The notes under the pieces: generated by a model
Seen by the model: the letters and a program-made list of their open reading frames with translations, nothing else
What the model was told of the DNA's origin: nothing
The model's database searches: none
In this document: one piece after another, positions 23,561 to 32,468 of the stretch
Layout: each line of letters opens with the position of its first letter
Numbering within the stretch: position 1 is the first letter of the stretch
Made by a program: the position numbers and the translations under genes
Assembly (NCBI GenBank): GCA_038108155.1
Contig: JAYNHP010000012.1
Coordinates: forward strand, 1 to 49,405
Length of the DNA: 49,405 bases
DNA from: MED-G20 sp038108155
Lineage (GTDB): Bacteria > Bacteroidota > Bacteroidia > Flavobacteriales_D > Parvicellaceae
Direction of reading: 5' to 3'

Positions 23561-24538
23561 CTAAGCCAAATCCAATTTTTTATTTAAAACTTTCTTAATT
23601 AACAGATAGATTACTGAAAAAACTCCAAAAATTGAGATTAATGTAATTGGTGCCAAATCTTTTTCATAATTCATTAACCAAATTATATTTATAAGTGATT
23701 GAATAGAGAAATAAATTACAGCAACAAGTAAATGAGATAATTTATATTCATTTACCAATAACTGGTATAGATGTTTTCTGTGAGGGAGAAAAATATTCTC
23801 TTTTGCAATCCACCTTTCCACAATAGTCCAACCAGAATCCAAGAAATAAACTAAAAATAAAATTAAAGGGCTTAAACTATTGGTTTTGACCATTAAAGTA
23901 ATTGTTAAAACAGCATATATAAAACCCATTGTAATTGCACCAACATCTCCTAAAAAACAAACTGCATTTTTTCTAATGTTAAAATAGCTAATTATTAAAT
24001 TAGAAAGTATAACTATTAATAAAAAATTGCTATCTGTAAAAGCTACCATATGAGCATTTATTATATAAAACGAAATTAAAAATGAGAAAGAGTATAATAT
24101 TGTTAAGCCATTTATCCCATCCATAAAGTTCAATATATTAATGCTGCTAATAATGAGAAAAAACATTAAAAAAAGTAAATACCAATCTAGTTGATTATAG
24201 TTTGTAGTAGAAAGTAAATAACCAATAGTAAGACATTGAAAAATTAATTTTATCTTAAAATCCAGATTTTTTAAATCGTCTATAAAACCCATTATTCCCA
24301 AAACAAGACCACAAATAATAATATTTGGCATATTTAAATTTGAACTAATCATATATATAACCATTGCAATTAAATAAATTATACCACCTCCTCTCTTGGT
24401 AACAACTATATGAGAACTTCTGGAATTTGGCTGATCAGTTATGTACCATTTTTCAGCTATTTTTAAATAGATAATTATTCCTATAATTAATATTGCAGCA
24501 ATTAAAAAATAATATGAGATTGAATATTGTTCTACCAT
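23561..24538 (-). CDS. WecA/MraY-like undecaprenyl-phosphate sugar-1-phosphate transferase
   Basis: Starts a lipid-linked glycan by moving a sugar-1-phosphate (usually HexNAc-1-P) onto undecaprenyl phosphate. The polytopic protein (about 10-11 helices) has GFIDDLKNL (Mg-binding Asp pair), NILNFMDGINGLT, CFLGDVGA and the cytosolic PHRKHLYQLL, all family signatures. At 325 residues it is of normal length for the GT4/WecA branch. It is the last gene of the polysaccharide run, and its start overlaps the stop of the glycosyltransferase upstream (TAATG). The epimerase at the other end of the run fits a UDP-HexNAc substrate. Confidence 0.92.
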   Translation of the reverse strand: MVEQYSISYYFLIAAILIIGIIIYLKIAEKWYITDQPNSRSSHIVVTKRGGGIIYLIAMVIYMISSNLNMPNIIICGLVLGIMGFIDDLKNLDFKIKLIFQCLTIGYLLSTTNYNQLDWYLLFLMFFLIISSINILNFMDGINGLTILYSFSFLISFYIINAHMVAFTDSNFLLIVILSNLIISYFNIRKNAVCFLGDVGAITMGFIYAVLTITLMVKTNSLSPLILFLVYFLDSGWTIVERWIAKENIFLPHRKHLYQLLVNEYKLSHLLVAVIYFSIQSLINIIWLMNYEKDLAPITLISIFGVFSVIYLLIKKVLNKKLDLA

Positions 24539-25743
24539 TATTCAAAGGTGGATATTAAAAGTTCTGTTAAGTGCGAAAATGTATGGTTTTCTTCTACATA
24601 TTTCTTGCCATTTTCGCCCCACTTTTTTAGTTTTTTATTTTCTATTTTAGAAATCTCATTTATTGTATTGGCAATTTCTTTAGGGTTTTCAGGTTGTATG
24701 CTTATTCCAGCTTCTGCTATTTTAACAAAATCGTTAGAAGTATTTACAGAGTGAATAATTGGTTTTCCTGCATACATATAGTCAAATATTTTATTTGGGC
24801 TAATCCCAAATCTATATAAGGAGTGATTGTGCCAACCTATATAGCAAACATCAAAAAAAGAAATTGCAGATTGAATTTGACTTTTATCAATTTGCCCTAA
24901 AAAAGAAACATTATTTTTTGCATTATTTTTTAGTTTCTCTAAATGTTGACCTTTTCCAAAAATTACAAAGTGAATGTTTTCATTGTTTTCTAAATGATTA
25001 CTTGCTTCAATTAAATACTCCATTGCATTAGATGCTCCTAGAGATCCAGTATAACCAACAATAAATTTATTTTTTGGAATTAAATCAGATACGCTTTTAT
25101 CTAATTCTCTAGATTTTTTCATTTCTTCTAAATTAAATCCATTTGGAATATGTACGAATTTATCTTTACTCATTCCTCTACTTTCCATATGTGGTTTTGC
25201 ATTAGGTAATAATGAAATTACTTTGTGTGCCTTTTTGTAGGCAAATTTTTCAAACCATCCAAAAAATATAACAAGAGGATTAAATTTTGAAAAGCCTCCA
25301 ATTTCTATTAAGCTAAGTGGCCAAATATCTCTTACTTCAAAAATTAACTTTGCTTTGTATTTTTTTGACCATATATATGCATTAATTATTGGAAGAGGGG
25401 AAAGAGACGATACTATTATCACATCTGGATTCTTCAGCTTTTTCTTAGGAAGAAAAAATAAATTTACCATAAATTGAATCATCACTAGAACTCTGCCAAT
25501 ACTTTGAGATCCTTTATATTTTGAAACTTTTACCCAAGTAAAAGGAATTCCATCAACATCTTCCAGGGTGAATTTTCCTTTTGTTTTAGGAAGTTTGTAA
25601 AATAAATGAGAATAAGAAGCACTTATAATATGTGGGTGATATCCTTTTTTTTTTAATTCTTTAGCAAAATACCAAGACCTAAAGTTCATTCCATGAACCT
25701 TTGACCCGCAATACTGGTTAATTATCCAAATATTATTTTTCAT
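24538..25743 (-). CDS. GT4-type glycosyltransferase (WbuB-like)
   Basis: A 401-residue GT-B glycosyltransferase. The N-terminal Rossmann half starts IWIINQYCGSKVHGMNFRSW and contains FEVRDIWPLSLIEIGG, typical of WbuB-like enzymes that add the second sugar to a lipid-linked intermediate. The C-terminal half has IVGYTGSLGASNAMEYLIEA, VIFGKGQ and FGISPNKIFDYMYAGKPII, where the usual EX7E donor motif is partly changed. It sits between the Wzx flippase (25 bases upstream) and the WecA-like gene (overlapping). Donor sugar unknown. Confidence 0.88.
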   Translation of the reverse strand: MKNNIWIINQYCGSKVHGMNFRSWYFAKELKKKGYHPHIISASYSHLFYKLPKTKGKFTLEDVDGIPFTWVKVSKYKGSQSIGRVLVMIQFMVNLFFLPKKKLKNPDVIIVSSLSPLPIINAYIWSKKYKAKLIFEVRDIWPLSLIEIGGFSKFNPLVIFFGWFEKFAYKKAHKVISLLPNAKPHMESRGMSKDKFVHIPNGFNLEEMKKSRELDKSVSDLIPKNKFIVGYTGSLGASNAMEYLIEASNHLENNENIHFVIFGKGQHLEKLKNNAKNNVSFLGQIDKSQIQSAISFFDVCYIGWHNHSLYRFGISPNKIFDYMYAGKPIIHSVNTSNDFVKIAEAGISIQPENPKEIANTINEISKIENKKLKKWGENGKKYVEENHTFSHLTELLISTFE

Positions 25744-25767
25744 TGGTTTGTATTTTGGACTTCCCCT

Positions 25768-27033
25768 TTAGACATTGTTGTTTTTAATATTTGCAATTAA
25801 AAATTTAAATGCTAAAGATATCGAAAGAATATAAAAAACACTTTGTACAATAGTTACTAGATATAGAATTTGATTTTTCTCATTTAAAAAGAAATGGCCT
25901 AATCCAAGTGTTATTATAATTAATACCAAGTGGAAAACATCGAAAAAGAAAATTTCTTTTTGTTTCTCTAATCTTATGAACACATAGGAAAGGGAAGAGG
26001 CAATAAACATAATTGCCATCCAAGGGCTAATAACTTTAATTGCATCCATTAGACCAGACCACTTATCCCCAAGAATTGAAGTTAATAATGAGGAAGGGGT
26101 TATTATTAGAACAATCCATCCAATGAGTGTTAGTATAAATAATCTTTTTAACCAATAAGTATAAGATTTGTACAATGCTTTAGGGTTTTTAATCTGTGCA
26201 ATTTCGTTGTAATAGACTTGTGCAAATGAGGAAGAAAACATCATAATTAATAATCCGAGATATTGGATTGCTGCTGCTAGTAATCCACTAAATTTTTCTC
26301 CATAATAATGAGTGAAAAATATTAGCGTAATTAGATTGATGGAGTTCCCAACAAATACGCCTGGAGAACTAAACCAAATAAATTTATTGTGTTTTTGAAT
26401 TAATTCTTTTTCTAAAGTTTTATTTTTTTGAATCCAATTATATTTTTGAAAATACTTTCTTATATAATTTATATTTCCACTTACCAGACCAATTAATCTT
26501 CCAATTACAAGTCCAGTAAAATTAAAACTCAATAAACCTGTTATAATTTGAGCTAAACTTCCTGAAGTACTATGAATAACTCTAGAAGTGGTTATGGTGA
26601 GAAAGTTTTTTGATCTAGTGAAAAATTGTCTTGAAATTTGTATGATTCCATTAGAGAAAATAGCTAATGGCATTAGAACTATCAAAAGCCATTCATATTG
26701 AAAAACTTTTATTTCATTAATAAAATAAAATGTAAAAACAACTCCACCAATTAAAGAAACAATTACAGCGTATTTTAAACAAATTCTTAATAATGAGAGA
26801 GCTCTATTATCTTCTCTCTCCAAAATAAGTCCACTTTCAAGTCTTAGAGCTGCTACACTACTGAAAACAGCAGCAAACTCGAAGAACAACCTAAATGGGG
26901 CATATTCTTCAGGACTGTAAAAGTAACGCTGTAAAATAATTATAGCACTAAAGTTGATGATCTGAGCAATTGTAGTACCAGAAAATATTGTTAAAACATT
27001 TTTTAAAAATTGATTTTTCTCAGATTTATTCAA
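25768..27033 (-). CDS. polysaccharide/O-unit flippase (Wzx-like)
   Basis: A 421-residue polytopic protein with about 12 membrane helices. The start IFSGTTIAQIINFSAIIILQRYFYSPEEYAPFRLF and the conserved Glu/Arg spots match the polysaccharide-biosynthesis (PST/Wzx) exporters of the MOP superfamily. It flips undecaprenyl-linked repeat units to the periplasm. The start codon is TTG at 27031-27033, overlapping the upstream Wzy-like gene by 8 bases; no nearby ATG would keep the first helix. The context of two glycosyltransferases and Wzy-like genes supports the role. Confidence 0.88.
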   Translation of the reverse strand: MNKSEKNQFLKNVLTIFSGTTIAQIINFSAIIILQRYFYSPEEYAPFRLFFEFAAVFSSVAALRLESGLILEREDNRALSLLRICLKYAVIVSLIGGVVFTFYFINEIKVFQYEWLLIVLMPLAIFSNGIIQISRQFFTRSKNFLTITTSRVIHSTSGSLAQIITGLLSFNFTGLVIGRLIGLVSGNINYIRKYFQKYNWIQKNKTLEKELIQKHNKFIWFSSPGVFVGNSINLITLIFFTHYYGEKFSGLLAAAIQYLGLLIMMFSSSFAQVYYNEIAQIKNPKALYKSYTYWLKRLFILTLIGWIVLIITPSSLLTSILGDKWSGLMDAIKVISPWMAIMFIASSLSYVFIRLEKQKEIFFFDVFHLVLIIITLGLGHFFLNEKNQILYLVTIVQSVFYILSISLAFKFLIANIKNNNV

Positions 27034-28267
27034 TTGCTAAATTTTTTTTATTGAACCATTGGAAGAAAAAGATAGTATTAAAGAAAGCAAAGAAAATAAC
27101 TCCGCTTTGCGTTTCAAGAACGGATTCTGTCATAAAATTTAAAATCATAATGACTAAAAATAATGCATACATAAAATCTTTTTGTCTTAAAGAAGCATAC
27201 AACATCCCAAAAGTAAAAAATGCTAATATTAAAAATCCAAAAACACCATGGTCTAGTAATACTTGTAGATATTGATTATGGGAGTTGTAATTTTTCTTAT
27301 ACATATAATCGTAGCCATCCTTTTTATATTGTTCTTTAAGTACTTTTTTACTCAATCCTGTCCCATATCCAGTTATCCATTTTTCTTTAACTAGCTTTAA
27401 GGTAGTAGACCATGTTTTTTTTCTGACCAATGTTGAAGATCTTACTTTTTTATTTTCACTTTTCTCAAAGGTATTGGTAATAATTTCATTGAATCGATTA
27501 TGGATGGTTTCATTTGTGTAAATTACTGTAGAGAACGGAATCATCAAGATAATAAAATATATAAGTACTTTTTTATTGATTTTTTTGCTGTAGAAGATGC
27601 AAGAAATAAAAAATACATGAACTAATATATTGGTTATCCAACCCGTTCTAGAGGACGCAATTAGTATAAAAAACGATAGAAAACTTATTATTATAAAGCT
27701 TGAGTTTTTAGGAAGTTTTAAATCCTTAATAGGTTTTAAATTATTTAAATAAATTATACCAATAACAAAATTTAAGTACATAGTGAAATATCCAGGATGA
27801 TGAAACAAGGAAAGAGAGGTGTATTTAATGGCATTAACATCATCTAGTAAAAAGTAGGATGCCGTAGCATTTAAAATACAAACCAAGCTAGAAGTTAAAG
27901 AGCCATAGATAAAAAATTTCAAAATTCCTGCCAAATTAATTTTGTTGGATGGATAGCCAATTAAGATTAAAATTGGAATTATAAATAATGTGATTTTTGT
28001 AATAAGATTGCCTGAATATTCATCAATTTTGTTTAAAAATAAGAGTTGAATAAATGGAATTAACCACAAACTTATAATACTCAACTTAATCCAGTTTTTT
28101 TTGATTTTCAGTTGACTAAAGTCTCCAAAAATCAAACATGCAATACAAAATAGCACCATTAGAAAACGAACTGTGGTTTTTTCTAAAGGAAGAAGAAAAG
28201 GAATTAACAGTAAAAGAAAGTTTAAAATTTTTATTTTATTGAAATATTTTAATACTGAATCTGTCAT
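27026..28267 (-). CDS. O-antigen ligase/polymerase-like membrane protein
   Basis: A polytopic protein (about 11 helices) with a large periplasmic loop (about residues 250-330) that contains RKKTWSTTLKLVKEKWITGYGTG and SHNQYLQVLLDHGVFGF. The loop GxGxG/HNxxLQ arrangement is the Wzy_C/WaaL signature (Pfam Wzy_C). I start at ATG 28267 (MTDSVLKYF), giving 413 residues, although a TTG at 28297 would add ten and overlap the previous gene by 7 bases. Polymerase and ligase cannot be told apart from sequence. A second Wzy/WaaL-like gene lies two genes upstream. Confidence 0.88.
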   Translation of the reverse strand: MTDSVLKYFNKIKILNFLLLLIPFLLPLEKTTVRFLMVLFCIACLIFGDFSQLKIKKNWIKLSIISLWLIPFIQLLFLNKIDEYSGNLITKITLFIIPILILIGYPSNKINLAGILKFFIYGSLTSSLVCILNATASYFLLDDVNAIKYTSLSLFHHPGYFTMYLNFVIGIIYLNNLKPIKDLKLPKNSSFIIISFLSFFILIASSRTGWITNILVHVFFISCIFYSKKINKKVLIYFIILMIPFSTVIYTNETIHNRFNEIITNTFEKSENKKVRSSTLVRKKTWSTTLKLVKEKWITGYGTGLSKKVLKEQYKKDGYDYMYKKNYNSHNQYLQVLLDHGVFGFLILAFFTFGMLYASLRQKDFMYALFLVIMILNFMTESVLETQSGVIFFAFFNTIFFFQWFNKKNLAIE

Positions 28268-28290
28268 TAAACAAATTGATTTTTCTTTAG

Positions 28291-29403
28291 TTAGCAACCA
28301 AGTTTTTTATAAATATTAATAAGCTTTAATTCCTCGTTAGTCCAGTTGTATTTTTCTTTTACAAGACGACTTCCATTTTGTCCCATTTCTTTTGCTTTTT
28401 CTGGATTTGTTAAAATAAATTCTATTGCTTTCGCAATCTCATTGGGATTTTCAGGATCAACACATATTCCACAATAATTTTTATCTATAATATCTTTATA
28501 TAGTTTGAAATTAGAGGTGACAACAGGAAGACCAATGGCCATGTATTCGAAAATTTTGGTAGAATACGATTGAGTATAGTTCTTTATTGGTTTAAGAATA
28601 CTCAAGCCAATTTTTGAATTTTTGGAATATTTCAACCCTTTATTTAAAGGCATACTCCCATAAAGTTTGAAATTTCCTTTAACCTCATTAAGATTCTTGT
28701 TATCAGTAAAATTTTCAGCAAATGACCCAATAAAATGAGCGAAAATATCTGGTATCTTTTGCTTTAAAATTTTCAATGATTGTATTAAGACATCAAACCC
28801 TCTATTGTTGGATATGCCTCCTATGTAGAAAATTTCATTTTTTAATCTTTTCTCAGAGTAAAACTCTTTCAAATGATCTATTTTAGGCATATTTAGAACA
28901 GTAACCAAATTTTTATTTAAAGACGAATAATATTCTTTGTAGGAATGCTCGGCAATTATCAATGCATCAAATTTTTTTAGTTTTTTTATTTCATAAAGTC
29001 TGTAAATCTTAGAAATTATTTTTCTTAGAATTTTTGGAATATATTCTTTAGATAAGATTTGTAATGCAATATTTTCATGGATGTCAAATATTACTTTCTT
29101 ACCTTCTTTTTTAAGTTTTAACCCAATTCTTATAAGTTCGGGATCATGGAAATGATAAATTTCACAATTAAGTTCTAATGCTTTTTTATAAACATCATTA
29201 GTCGTTTTAAATATTCTTCTGTATCTATTTTTTTGTTTTCCTACATCAAAAATTGAAATATTATCTTTGTTTTCATTACCAAGACCATCTGCTATTACCA
29301 AGCTTACCAGTCTATTATCACTTGCCAATGACTGACATTGCTTATAAAAGATTCTTGTGTCAAATCTATGGTGAGCAGAACTTAAATGACAAACTTTAAT
29401 CAT
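28291..29403 (-). CDS. GT4-type glycosyltransferase
   Basis: A 370-residue GT-B enzyme. The N-terminus MIKVCHLSSAHHRFDTRIFYKQ contains the HxxxDxRIF pattern frequent in Bacteroidota GT4 proteins. FDIHENIA marks the acceptor half. The donor half has NEIFYIGGISNNRGFDVLIQS and STKIFEYMAIGLPVVTSNF, in which the EX7E motif is recognisable. It overlaps the upstream Wzy-like gene by 4 bases (ATGA) and is probably cotranslated. Donor and acceptor unknown. Confidence 0.9.
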   Translation of the reverse strand: MIKVCHLSSAHHRFDTRIFYKQCQSLASDNRLVSLVIADGLGNENKDNISIFDVGKQKNRYRRIFKTTNDVYKKALELNCEIYHFHDPELIRIGLKLKKEGKKVIFDIHENIALQILSKEYIPKILRKIISKIYRLYEIKKLKKFDALIIAEHSYKEYYSSLNKNLVTVLNMPKIDHLKEFYSEKRLKNEIFYIGGISNNRGFDVLIQSLKILKQKIPDIFAHFIGSFAENFTDNKNLNEVKGNFKLYGSMPLNKGLKYSKNSKIGLSILKPIKNYTQSYSTKIFEYMAIGLPVVTSNFKLYKDIIDKNYCGICVDPENPNEIAKAIEFILTNPEKAKEMGQNGSRLVKEKYNWTNEELKLINIYKKLGC

Positions 29404-30647
29404 ATCTTCGGCTTTAGTTCTTTAAAGTGAAAAATAGAAATTGCATACAAAGCAAAAAGCACTCTTAAATCCACAATTGAAGAGGACTTCATTGCATTCA
29501 AAAACAGAACTATCACTGCTAAAAGTGCAAAATTTGTCAAATAGCTTTTAAAAATATTAATATTTGCAACTACCAACCCCAGCATTATAATTAAACCAAT
29601 AAAGCCAAGCTCAAAGACAATTTCTAAAATGATATTATGTGGATAAAGTCTTTTGTCTTCATTTATAAATTCCTTAGAAAAACTTCCTAATCCATAACCT
29701 AGGATTATAGACTTTGAATTTTTAAAAATCTTTTCTTTAGAAAAAATAAAATATTCTAATCGTTTATTGTAGGAATAATTGTTGTCCTTATTAGATAATT
29801 GGTAGTCATTTACTTCAAAATCTATTTCTGTATTAGAAGATAAAACTTCAAATCGATAAACTGTTCTTTTTATTATCTCTTTGTAATTACTAGAGGTTAA
29901 ATAAAATGATATGTTTATAAATAGAATTACTACAACAGATTTTATTATTTGTAGTAGAATTGCTCTGTTAATTTTTTTAGTTATTAAAAGATAAGTACTT
30001 AAAATAGTAATGGAAAATAATCCTATTATAATAGGAAATCTACCAGCAAATAAAAGAATTAGGTTAAAAGAAACTAGTAACATATAGATTATTCTTTTAT
30101 GATCTTTAAGGTAAAAAACTAAAAAAATGTTTGCCGCCAAAAACTGACCTAAAGTAAGATACCATCCTTGGATATATACTTCGTTAAAGTAAGCATGAAA
30201 AGGAAAGTTTTTTGAAAGTGAGTTGGGGTTTATGACAAAAAAAAACAAACTAAAAAAGAAAAGAAAAAAGGAAAAATATAAAGTAAATTTTTTAACGTTT
30301 ATTTTATTAATAATAAGTACTGAGTAGAAGGCTAATAAATTAGTTCCTAAAGCTATAAGCTTATACCAAACATAGTTTTCTGAAGAGGTGTAAAAGGTAG
30401 ATATAAAGCACCAAATGAAAAATAGAATTAAAAAGACATGCTTTGTGATTTCATTTTTAAGTCTTTGAATAGAAAATTCTTTTTTCACTAAAACCATGGT
30501 GGCCAATAACCCTCCAAAAATTAATGTGAATGGAATGGAGTTAGAATTGTCTCCCGAAAATGAGAAAAATAAACTTTTAAACATTCCTGATAAAAGAAAC
30601 AAAACTAGAAATAGTTCAATATCTATTTTTCTTAAAAAATTAACCAC
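29400..30647 (-). CDS. O-antigen ligase/polymerase-like membrane protein (second copy)
   Basis: A 415-residue polytopic protein with about 11 helices. The periplasmic loop holds KNSKSIILGYGLGSFSKEF and DKRLYPHNIILEIVFELGFIGL, the Wzy_C/WaaL-like motif (GYGxGSF...HNxxLE...ELGxxG). It differs strongly from the other Wzy-like gene, so it is not a recent duplication. One of the pair could polymerise and the other ligate to lipid A core or an anchor. It begins 128 bases after the epimerase stop, the largest gap in the cluster. Confidence 0.87.
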   Translation of the reverse strand: MVNFLRKIDIELFLVLFLLSGMFKSLFFSFSGDNSNSIPFTLIFGGLLATMVLVKKEFSIQRLKNEITKHVFLILFFIWCFISTFYTSSENYVWYKLIALGTNLLAFYSVLIINKINVKKFTLYFSFFLFFFSLFFFVINPNSLSKNFPFHAYFNEVYIQGWYLTLGQFLAANIFLVFYLKDHKRIIYMLLVSFNLILLFAGRFPIIIGLFSITILSTYLLITKKINRAILLQIIKSVVVILFINISFYLTSSNYKEIIKRTVYRFEVLSSNTEIDFEVNDYQLSNKDNNYSYNKRLEYFIFSKEKIFKNSKSIILGYGLGSFSKEFINEDKRLYPHNIILEIVFELGFIGLIIMLGLVVANINIFKSYLTNFALLAVIVLFLNAMKSSSIVDLRVLFALYAISIFHFKELKPKI

Positions 30648-30716
30648 TTATTCAGTGAAAGTTTTAATTCTTTAACTAATTTAAGTATTCTTAAGACACA
30701 TAATTTTAACAAAATA

Positions 30717-30733
30717 AGATGTTACAAACATCT
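30717..30733. promoter_or_regulatory. inverted repeat AGATGTT-ACA-AACATCT in the glycan-cluster gap
   Basis: A perfect 7-bp inverted repeat with a 3-base loop sits in the 128-base gap between the epimerase and the second Wzy-like gene. It lacks a U-run on either strand, so an operator or a processing hairpin is more likely than a terminator. The flanking sequence carries further short imperfect palindromes such as TTAAG-TATT-CTTAA near 30681-30694. Confidence 0.35.
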
Positions 30734-30775
30734 CATTAATGAAATTTATGCAATAGGTTTTCTGATTTTTTGAAC

Positions 30776-31765
30776 TTAAGAATTGGTTTTTAAGTAATTC
30801 CAATACCATTCTATAGCAGAATTCAATCCTTGTTTTAAATTATGCGTAGGCTGATAGTTTAGTAATTTTTGAGCTTTTTCAATGGAGGCTAAAGAATGTT
30901 TTACATCTCCAACTCTTTCAGGACCATTTTTAATTTCAATATTCTTTATTTCAGAATCGAAATCAGAAAGTAAGTCTCTTAGATTTTCAACCAATTCTTT
31001 TAAAAATGATTGGTCTCCACAAGCTACATTGTAAACTTGATTTAATGCATCTGGGTTTTTTGTAGTTGCAGCCAATTCATTTGCTTGAATAACATTATCT
31101 ATGTATGTAAAATCTCTACTTTGAGATCCATCTCCATGAATTACAGGCTCTTGATGATTTATAAATGCTTTGATAAATTTTGGTATAGCAGCTGCATATG
31201 CACCATCTGGATCTTGTTTTCTTCCAAATACGTTAAAGTACCTTAATCCAATAAGTTCTAATCCGTATAGATTAGAGAATACTCCTGCATACAGTTCATT
31301 TACATATTTAGTTACTGCGTAAGGAGATAAGGGTGAACCAATTTCATTTTCAATTTTTGGAAGTTTTTTTGAATCTCCATAGGTTGATGAACTTGCGGCA
31401 TAAACAACTCTTGAAATATTTTCTTGCTTTGCAGCCCATAATATATTAATAAATCCATTGATATTAATATCGTTGGTTTTTAATGGATTCTCGATCGACC
31501 TTGGAACTGAACCCAAAGCCGCTTGGTGAAGAATAACATCAATATCCTTACATGCTTTTAAACAATCTTCTAAATTGGTAATATCCCCCTCTAGCATTAT
31601 AAAGTTTGAATTGCTAAGAAAACCTTCTACATTTTCTTTTTTCCCAGTAATGAAATTATCTAAACAAGTAACTTTATTATTTTTATTTAATAAGTAATCT
31701 ATGATATTACATCCAATAAATCCTGCACCACCTGTAACAAGTACTTTTTTATTTTCTAACGACAT
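30776..31765 (-). CDS. NAD-dependent UDP-HexNAc 4-epimerase (WbpP/TviC-like)
   Basis: Interconverts UDP-GlcNAc and UDP-GalNAc or the matching uronates for polysaccharide synthesis. The NAD site TGGAGFIG (11-18), the Ser cluster AASSSTYG (123-130), catalytic Y149 and K153 in SPYAVTKYVNE, and RYFNVFGRKQDPDGAYAAAIP are all seen; the last stretch is typical of WbpP and TviC rather than GalE. Length 329 fits. It is 12 bases downstream of zapA and likely shares its transcript, which places it at the head of the glycan genes. Confidence 0.92.
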   Translation of the reverse strand: MSLENKKVLVTGGAGFIGCNIIDYLLNKNNKVTCLDNFITGKKENVEGFLSNSNFIMLEGDITNLEDCLKACKDIDVILHQAALGSVPRSIENPLKTNDININGFINILWAAKQENISRVVYAASSSTYGDSKKLPKIENEIGSPLSPYAVTKYVNELYAGVFSNLYGLELIGLRYFNVFGRKQDPDGAYAAAIPKFIKAFINHQEPVIHGDGSQSRDFTYIDNVIQANELAATTKNPDALNQVYNVACGDQSFLKELVENLRDLLSDFDSEIKNIEIKNGPERVGDVKHSLASIEKAQKLLNYQPTHNLKQGLNSAIEWYWNYLKTNS

Positions 31766-31777
31766 AAATAATTTCGA

Positions 31778-32050
31778 TTAATCTTCTAATTCATTTCTAA
31801 GACTAATAATTTCCTTACTTAATTTCTCAAATTCTACAGAATTATTTTTAGTAACTGAATCATTGGCGTATTCTAAGGCTGTCATGGCCAATAAATCTTG
31901 CATGTCATTTACTGCATAATTCTCCTTTAAATTTTTGATATTATTTTCAATTTCGGAAACGGATTTTCTTATTTTTTCCTCATCTTCTCTGTTAATTGTT
32001 AATGGATAGGTTCTCCCTCCAATTACTACCTTAATAGAAAGTTCGCTCAT
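31778..32050 (-). CDS. zapA: cell division protein ZapA
   Basis: A 90-residue FtsZ-ring stabiliser. The N-terminal beta part SIKVVIGGRTYPLTINREDEEKIRK matches the ZapA globular domain, followed by an alpha-helical coiled-coil tail (LLAMTALEYANDSVTKNNSVEFEKLSKEI). It bundles FtsZ filaments in the cytosol. It begins 3 bases after the stop of a coiled-coil gene, a pair widely seen in Bacteroidota, and continues into the epimerase. Confidence 0.9.
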   Translation of the reverse strand: MSELSIKVVIGGRTYPLTINREDEEKIRKSVSEIENNIKNLKENYAVNDMQDLLAMTALEYANDSVTKNNSVEFEKLSKEIISLRNELED

Positions 32051-32053
32051 ATT

Positions 32054-32347
32054 TTATTTATTTAGTAATGCAATACATTTGTCAATTTCTCTTACCATTT
32101 CATTGATCATTAGCTTTACATCTTTAGTAGATCCTACCTCGTTTCCATCAATTTGACTAGCTAATTTCAGCATCTTTATATTTTCATTTAATTCTGAAAT
32201 CTTAGTTTTAAGCTCTGTTATCTCTTCACCAGCAGAAAGGATTTCTTCATTCAATTTATTATTCTCTTGAATTTTTGTATTTAATTTTTCTTTTAAACCT
32301 ATTATGAAACTTCGGATTTCATTTAATGCTGATATTTCTTTTTCCAT
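32054..32347 (-). CDS. coiled-coil protein preceding zapA (ZapB-like)
   Basis: A 97-residue protein that is almost wholly helical, with heptad-like ILK/E spacing over about 15-65 (NKLNEEILSAGEEITELKTKISELNENIKML). Its size, coiled coil and place before zapA recall a ZapB-like partner or the short protein found before zapA in other Bacteroidota. Sequence alone does not confirm ZapB. No other motif is seen. Confidence 0.7.
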   Translation of the reverse strand: MEKEISALNEIRSFIIGLKEKLNTKIQENNKLNEEILSAGEEITELKTKISELNENIKMLKLASQIDGNEVGSTKDVKLMINEMVREIDKCIALLNK

Positions 32348-32468
32348 TGGATTAAACCATTTTTACAAAGTTAGTTGCTAAACTGAATTATTCAAATTTA
32401 AAATTAATTGTGAATAAAAAACTAATTTTATAGCACCATATTTATTTAATTATGACAAGATTTGTCTA

